64,000 bases of DNA, from contig CP103025.1 of the NCBI GenBank assembly GCA_024752435.1, forward strand, positions 1,488,001 to 1,552,000, given 5' to 3'. Made by a program: the position numbers and the translations under genes. Of this stretch, positions 57,757 through 64,000 are shown piece by piece. The DNA is from Allantophomopsis cytisporea (taxonomy: Eukaryota > Ascomycota > Leotiomycetes > Phacidiales > Phacidiaceae). The number at the start of each line of letters is the position of its first letter. Position 1 is the first letter of the stretch. The notes beneath the pieces were generated by a model, which saw nothing but the letters and a program-made list of their open reading frames with translations, was not told where the DNA came from and ran no database searches.

Positions 57757-59393
57757 ATGAACTCGCTGAATATCCTCTCGGCCCGCGTGTCGCCGCCGCA
57801 GACACCAGTGTCGACTCGAAGAAATTCCTATGGATATGGCGAGGTTTTGGGTACGAAGGCCTCACACGAATCGCGACGAAGCTCCAGTGTCAGTCTAGTG
57901 CAGGGTGAACTGGAGGAGACGTCAACTTTAGGAGACGATGCGCTGAACGACGGACCAAGCAGTGCATACGACGAGAAGGTGCCCTTACTTTCAAATGGAA
58001 ATGGAAAAGAAAAGAAACATACATCCTGGTACACTATCCCACACTATATCGCGACGGCAATTTTCGAATCTATACGATGGGTGCTTTCCACGTTAGCGGC
58101 ACCCGGGGTCTATTTGATATCATGCATGTACAATGAAAAGGGTGTATTCTCACCTTTTTCTCAGTTGTATAAGCTATTTACCTGGGGAGGGTCCGGAAGC
58201 CCAGCGCGTCCAGAAATCAAGTCTCATGGTCCTTCACGAAGTAGTGGGAATAGTATGGATGAGAAGTTATCAAACAAAGGCACCCGAAGACTCCGAAGTT
58301 CAAACTCCTCTTATTCAGGACTCTCATCGGAATCTGAATCAGATCGTGGAGGAATAAGTTCTGGAAACCAGAGTCTCGAGGTCCCAAGTCGACATACACG
58401 TTCGCGGTCCGCCCAAAATTCTGATGAGATTGCACCAGCACGACGCTCGATCCGTATCAAGCTACACAACGAAGATGCTCTACGGCAACGGAAACATAGA
58501 AAAGCTCAATCAACAAGCTCACAGAGCAATGGCAGTGGTGGAGCTGATTCACAACTCATATCGCCAGCAACCTTGAAATCACCTACATCACCAGCATCGT
58601 CTTTATTACGTGACAAGTATCCTCGAGCTCCAGCTCCACCAAGACCGCTTATACCAAGACGCCAACCATCGTATTCTGCCTCTCCGGACTTTGACAACGG
58701 GCGAATGGCACAGAAGACCCTTATTCTTGATTTGGACGAGACTTTAATACACAGTATGGCAAAAGGCGGTCGAATGAGCACTGGCCATATGGTTGAAGTA
58801 AAATTGAACACCTATGTTGGTACAGGCGGCACCAGCCTTGGCCCGCAGCATCCAATTCTCTACTATGTACACAAACGACCTCACTGCGATGATTTTCTAC
58901 GGCGTGTAAGTGACCTTACAATTATGTCGTGACAACCCCAGCTTACAATTTTAGATTTGCAAGTGGTATAATTTAGTTGTTTTTACGGCCTCGGTTCAGG
59001 AGTACGCGGATCCAGTGATAGACTGGCTAGAGCAGGAGCGGAAATTCTTCTCAGGGAGGTATTATCGACAACATTGTACTTATCGGCATGGAGCATTCAT
59101 CAAAGACCTTAGTTCTGTAGAGCCGGATCTCAGCAAAGTTATGATTTTGGACAACAGCCCTCTCAGCTACATGTTCCATCAAGGTAAATACCCCTCCCTT
59201 TCAAGCTCGATACGGTGAAAGACTGACTCTCCGTCAAGACAATGCGATACCGATCGAAGGATGGATCAATGATCCCACAGATAATGATTTGCTTCATCTC
59301 GTGCCCTTGTTGGAAGGTTTGCAGTATGTGACAGATGTACGAGCTTTCTTAGCTCTTAGGGGCGGCGAGGATGGGAAGCATATGACTACTTGA
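57757..59393 (+). CDS. nem1: Nuclear envelope phosphatase Nem1 (CTDNEP1 type)
   Basis: With Spo7, this protein dephosphorylates and activates the lipin Pah1 at the nuclear/ER membrane, and so controls phosphatidate and membrane growth. Three exons, 57757-58905, 58955-59183 and 59239-59393, encode 510 residues. The N-terminal half is Ser/Arg-rich with a hydrophobic membrane-anchoring segment at about 95-130 (WYTIPHYIATAIFESIRWVL and the following stretch). The FCP1-type catalytic domain starts at about residue 325 with the nucleophile motif LILDLDETLIHS, then HKRPHCDDFL, VVFTASVQEYADPV, RHCTYR-like and ILDNSP, and ends near DVRAFLALR. The start ATG is preceded in frame by an open stretch whose only upstream start is GTG, so the ATG is used. 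Confidence 0.93.
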
Positions 59394-61119
59394 TTCCCCA
59401 GGCGTTAGATGCCTTTACTTTTAATCATATTTGAGATACAATGCAAAAACCATTGGCTCTTCAGTTGTACGTGAATGGTATGATGCTGCCAGCACTTGGC
59501 TATTTTGTTGGAGATCGTCTCGATAGATGGAAATTGGTGGAATGCAAAGCATAGTGAAGGTCATCGTATATAAATGCTTCGGAAAGAGGATTAAAGCTGG
59601 CATGGTGGTAGTGGCTTCAATACTGGCGCCACCTGCACGTCCAATTACCCATGCTCTGGCTTTCATACAGTATTATGTATCCATACTGAATTCAGAAAAA
59701 TGCTCAGGCCGAATGGGCGTCCGCGATCGCCGACGATCGGCCTGCGCCACACTGTTCAAGCATCAGACTTACATGGGACTTGGACCTCGATGACTTATAG
59801 TAATGAAATCACATTTAAATCTCACCAAATGATTAGAGAAACTCTTGGTGAAGTCCACAGAGGAAAGTCCGCAACAGTAAAAGGTAGGAGAAGCAGAGAC
59901 TTGTTTCGACAAGCAAGACGACATGGTGAACAGGATACTACTGGCACGTTCTCGTCTTTTCTTCCCCATTAATTGACCCACAGCAATGGCAGATCCGGAG
60001 GCATGTCCTTTTCCACCTCACCAACAAAGAAAAATTGAAATGTCGACTTCATTTCGCCCCCAGGCGTTCAAGTAATAATACCAAACTAAGAGGTTTCGCA
60101 TTAACCGCGACCCATAATTACATCAATCGCAATCTTTTGATTCTTGGTGGGCGTGGACCTGGATGATGGCATCGCAACTTTTGGGTGGGATTGTAGCATA
60201 TGGTGGGGCTTCTAGGTGTGGCCAGAGTGAGAGATGCAGTCTGGGTGGATTGATCTTTGCGCGCCCTGACCATCATGAGGTAGGTAGGTAGGTGAGGTAT
60301 GTAGGTATGTAGCATGTAAGTAGGTCGATTTTCCGATGACGTATCTGATCTTTGACCCCGGATCGCCTGAGGGCTAAGGTATCATCTACCCTTGTCCAAG
60401 CTTGCTTGACCTTGCTTGACTTGACAGCTGGGGAGAGCTATGAGGTCCATAGCATCAGCCACTGGAGATCGATGTTGTATATTCTTGTTGTATGGATCTG
60501 AGTTTGCGATAATGAGGGAGCACGGCGTACATAGAAGAAACAAAGGGGAAAAAAGGATAGACCATAATTGTCTCATAGGCAAGCAGATTGTTGATGAATG
60601 ATAACGAATAACTTCAGTCCGTCACTTCAAAGTTTTTGCCCAGCAAAAGATTTGCTCAATTCAGTCTCGATGGTGTCACATCACCTCATTTGACGACCAG
60701 CCAGCTAAACTCATTGTAACTTAACAAACAATCTCATACCTTGGTCATGTATCCTGACATACCGCGTGGAATGGCTCATCCAGTATTACCTGCTCTCTCG
60801 GAGCCTTGCAAGTGCGTGCCTTGCTTGTACTCTCACTTACGGCGGGATTCGTCGCATCGCATCACATCGCATCACATCGCACCCTACTACACTACTACTA
60901 CCGTACACTACACTACACGTCTTCCAGTTGGCCCGTCTACCCACAACAACACGATACGTCATGCGGCCAGCCACACCAAGCGACTCCACCAAAGCTAACA
61001 GACGTCCTTAAAGAGCTGCTGTCCCTTCGATTCACGTCTTCCTTCTTTCCTACATCAATCCAATATACCAATCATACCATCCTCCTCATCAAACAATCAC
61101 CAATCCAACAATAACAATC
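59394..61119. other. 1.7-kb intergenic region upstream of the DUF1761 gene
   Basis: I see no supported gene. A GTAGGTA repeat lies near 60280-60330 and a CATCG/CATCA repeat at 60852-60890. The last 100 nt form an A/C-rich leader. Confidence 0.5.
60852..60890. repeat. CATCGCATCA repeat followed by CACTA units
   Basis: About three copies of ATCGCATCAC are followed by ACTAC-type units. Confidence 0.75.
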
Positions 61120-61838
61120 ATGTCTCTTCACTGTATGTTGTCCTCCTACCCTCCACAAAGTGGAATGGCTTCAATTGCTGCTGAGAAGCTCTTGTCATGA
61201 CGGCATCGAGGATTTGTTTTATCAAGAACGATAGCAGAGAATCAATGATCTCTTGACTTGAGATTTGTCCAGCTAGGCCGCAGACAATGAAATTGTTATA
61301 CGCACATCAACTCTCCACCTACTGACACTCATGCTTCCAGACCTCCCACCAGTTAAGCCATCGGCTATCGCCCTTGGTACTGTTTTCAACCACGCCGCTT
61401 CCCTTGCTATCCTCGGCCCAGTCTTCGGTGACGTCTACCACCGTGCCCAGGCCGCAAACTCCAAGGAGGAGTTTGTTAAATCAAAGGAGGCTGCTTCCGC
61501 CGCCGCTGCTTGGGGAACTTCCCTCGTCGGCTCCGCCGTTCAGTCCTACGGTGTTGGTGCTCTCATCAACGCTACCGGTACTCTCTCCTACAAGGGCGCC
61601 GCTTACCTCGGCTCCTTGATCTTCATGGCCTCTTCCGCTCCATCTGTAAGCTCTTCCAATCTCTATATTTGATATCCAAAACGTCTGCTAACAAGCCATC
61701 TAGTTCATTGCCCAGATCACCACTGAGAAGCGCCCACTCGATACCGTTGCCGTCGGTGCATTGGCCCGCGTCTTCGAGACCGTTGGTCTTTCTCTTTTCC
61801 TCACCTGGTGGGGAACCCACACCAACCCATTCGAGTAA
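61120..61838 (+). CDS. DUF1761 small membrane protein
   Basis: Three exons, 61120-61132, 61341-61645 and 61704-61838, encode 150 residues. The 13-nt first exon (MSLH plus one base) was chosen because its GTATGT donor joins in phase to the TTCCAG acceptor and precedes a conserved LPPVKPSAIALGTVFNHAAS start. There are two to four hydrophobic segments: about 14-30, 60-80 (helix rich in Ala, Gly and Ser), 85-105 and 128-143. The C-terminus ends in a WWGTHTNPFE tail. Bacterial and fungal DUF1761 proteins have no known function. The codon use is strongly C-ending and very regular, which suggests high expression. The gene is convergent with naa10. Confidence 0.88.
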
Positions 61839-62403
61839 GCGTCTCGCTATTAGAATGAGTGGTGTTAAGCTGTTACGATGAATGAGAACTGGGAAACGGA
61901 TGGGGTTTACTTGCATCAAACTGTATTATTTGCGAACTTGGCCAGGCCACGACGTTATGTTTAGCTAGTCGTGGTACACAGGTGTCTTTGGCAGAATTAA
62001 TTCAAAATAATAAGCCAACTTGAGTATCTGTGATATTATGATATGAAATGTCTTTGCAATATCGTTCCTGAATCTGTATGCATGTATAAGCTACTTTGTA
62101 TTGTTTAGTTACGAGAACACGTAAGAGCCTACCTATTGGGGCATTTGACAGGTTCTTGCTCATTAACGCACAAAAGGCTTTCTTTGATGTCATATTTAGA
62201 ACCACCAGAAATTAATCTGTCAACGTATTCACATCCGTCTTCCCATGATGGCATAAATCAAAATCATGATTGCTCCCGTGAAGCGACGTCTCTGTAGACA
62301 TGAAGTGTGTTTGAACAACTTGTTTGAATGACTTTTGATTTTCCCCATGATCTATTTTTATACACAAGTCATCCAAGTCATTGATATGTACTCCCGAAGA
62401 GAC
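61839..62403. other. Convergent intergenic region
   Basis: The region holds the 3' ends of the DUF1761 gene and naa10. I see nothing else. Confidence 0.5.
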
Positions 62404-63199
62404 TTAAGCCTTCTGACTCTCGTCCCTTTCGACCAACTCGCCGACTCCCAAATGCTTCCCTACCTTGACCTTTCTCAGTTTCTCCTTCTTCTCCGCATCA
62501 CCATTTCCAATACCATCATCCTTTTTGCCAGCCTCGCCTACAGCATCTCCCTCATCCTTGTCTTCCACATCGTCCTCTTGCTCGTCCAAAATTTTCTCCC
62601 TCAAAGAACCCAGATCCTGCTTCATGGAATATGCGTCCTCGCCATCAGCGTAGTACTTGGCCTCAACCTTCTCGTTCTTGAAACCCAAAGTATCTTCGTA
62701 GAGACTGCGTGCCGCGTTGTTGGACACACGCACATGAAGCGATACATATTGTGCGCCGAACGTCTCAACCATAGCTCTCTCTGTGCAACGAATTAGCCAT
62801 GATTTCCTCTAAACCTCAACCTAACGATTGTCCAGTAATTGCCCAAAATCAACTGGGCAGGAAGGGACAAGGATGTGCAAACATACGAGACTGTCTCATC
62901 AGCTTCTCCGCAATACCCAGACGGCGGTGCGTCCGCATGACACTCAAGCTGGTGATATGGCCATGCTGGATACCATCGGCGGGATCCTCCTCCATCTTCG
63001 CGAGCACATAGCCTACGACGCGCGGGTAATCGTAGGGGGTCTTCTTCGGCCGCGAGACGTCGACGGCGACGTATGAGAGCTGGGGCCACGACAGTGCATG
63101 GTACAGGTAATACTTGAGGAAGTAGTTTTCCGGCAGGTTGGTAATGTTGGCGTGCTGGACATGCGGGATGTCCGACGACTTCAAGAGTCTGATGTCCAT
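62404..63199 (-). CDS. naa10: N-terminal acetyltransferase A catalytic subunit Naa10/Ard1
   Basis: The protein acetylates the N-termini of nascent proteins on the ribosome together with Naa15. Two exons, 63199-62887 and 62780-62404, join across a 106-nt intron (GTATGT to CACAG) to give 229 residues. The GNAT domain (1-150) starts MDIRLLKSSD and includes NLPENYFLKYYLYH (substrate-binding loop), the HITSLSV strand, RTHRRLGIAEKLM (acetyl-CoA loop) and NNAARSLYEDTLGF. The splice produces MRQSQRAMVETFG, as expected. The C-terminal 70 residues are highly acidic and Lys-rich, a usual variable tail. The gene diverges from the dehydrogenase at 63739. Confidence 0.94.
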
Positions 63200-63738
63200 G
63201 GCGGCGCCGGGTGGGGGTTTTCGACTTGGGTATGAACTTTGGGGACTTTGTGCGTCGCTGCTATCAACGGGCCCTTATGCTTGTGTGAGTCTGAATTGGC
63301 TCCAATTATGAGATGTTGTGGGCCGGTCCGTGTGTCGTGATTGGAGCGCGTCTAAGGTGTCTCTATTGTTGTGTTTGATGCTGTGCGCAAATACTCATCA
63401 TTTGCAGCCAGGACGGATTTCAATGCACCGAATCTGGGCGGAACCTCCCGTCATGGCGGGGTACTGTTGACGCACCTTCGTTTCGAGCCCGAGCCTTTGC
63501 GCCTGTAATAATGATGAAATGTGCTTTTCATTCTTGCCGTTCTTCTGCCGTATTAGCATAAGCACATTTTTGAATGGTTACTAATTGCATGCATCATTAC
63601 AAATGCATGTGACTATATCTGCCCAACCAAAGCTTATACGCTGTATAAATATATAAATATGTCCTTGATCACTAGTTTCCATTGTTCTCCTTGTATCGCG
63701 AGATTGTTACTTGGCTTTACTATACTTGGCTATACACA
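63200..63738. promoter_or_regulatory. Divergent promoter region
   Basis: The 540-nt space lies between naa10 (minus) and the dehydrogenase (plus). A TATA-like TATAAATATATAAATAT stretch lies at about 63644-63660, 80-95 nt before the dehydrogenase ATG. Confidence 0.5.
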
Positions 63739-64000
63739 ATGGCATCTACACGTCCAACATCTGGAAGAACAGCGAGCCGTGGCGGAGTCTCAGCAGCTAG
63801 ATCTCTCGAAGGAAAATTAGCAATTGTTACAGGAGCTTCCAGAGGTTGGTGATAATTCCTAAAAAAAATTGCGGTCAATTTGTTGACTTTATCATTAATA
63901 CATACTAACATGACGACATAGGTATTGGAGCAGCAATTGTAGAGAACCTCGCATCCAAGGGTGCCTCTATCGTCCTAGGATACACGTCGGACAAATCGAA
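63739..64000 (+). CDS. Short-chain dehydrogenase/reductase, 5' part only
   Basis: Exon 1 (63739-63844) and the start of exon 2 (63922 to the window edge) are visible and are joined across a 77-nt intron (GTTGGT to CATAG). After a 25-residue Ser/Arg-rich head, the cofactor-binding start GKLAIVTGASRG-IGAAIVENLASKG gives the TGxxxGIG motif of classical SDR enzymes, with the Gly-Ile join at the splice. The YxxxK active site lies beyond the edge, so the substrate cannot be inferred. The head is longer than in typical reductases. Confidence 0.85.

Overview
The window is nuclear DNA of a filamentous ascomycete, most likely Botrytis or a close relative in the Sclerotiniaceae (Leotiomycetes). Three things point this way: genes split by short GT-AG introns (mostly 45-140 nt), moderate GC content, and a secreted endopolygalacturonase that resembles the Botrytis/Sclerotinia BcPG1 type. 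The genus is an inference from remembered similarity, because no search was run. I found 19 complete protein genes and one gene cut by the right edge. Exon joins were placed by hand. Every spliced model keeps one open frame and ends at a stop codon.

Layout, left to right. 1-2.4 kb holds no sound gene, only possible relics. 2.4-9.3 kb is a pectin-attack locus: an endopolygalacturonase (minus strand) and a pectin methylesterase (plus strand), head to head across 4.3 kb of non-coding DNA. The polygalacturonase may have two C-termini, one plain and one with a 128-residue Ser/Thr-rich tail made by splicing out its own stop codon. 11.5-20.8 kb holds a DUF1279 mitochondrial membrane protein, a Cys-rich GPI-type surface protein with repeats, an Atl1-type alkyltransferase-like DNA repair protein, and the ataxin-2 homologue Pbp1. 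24-35 kb holds Bud6/Aip3, the PP1 regulator Ypi1, CTP:phosphocholine cytidylyltransferase and a Ptc2-type PP2C phosphatase. 37-45 kb holds an Axl2-like cadherin-fold membrane protein, an Efm6-like methyltransferase and a secreted expansin-like barrel protein. 49-64 kb holds Ccz1, mitochondrial Met-tRNA formyltransferase, eIF2B beta, Nem1, a DUF1761 protein, Naa10 and the start of a short-chain dehydrogenase.

The genes are mainly housekeeping: translation and RNA (Pbp1, eIF2B beta, Fmt1, Naa10, Efm6), polarity (Bud6, Axl2), phospholipid and nuclear membrane (Pct1, Nem1), phosphatase control (Ypi1, Ptc2) and vacuolar traffic (Ccz1). The secreted wall-active proteins (polygalacturonase, methylesterase, barrel protein, Cys-rich surface protein) are the lifestyle-related part. 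The gaps between genes are long and rich in simple tandem repeats. I saw no convincing transposon, tRNA, rRNA, CRISPR or biosynthetic cluster, and no clear evidence of a wholly new system.
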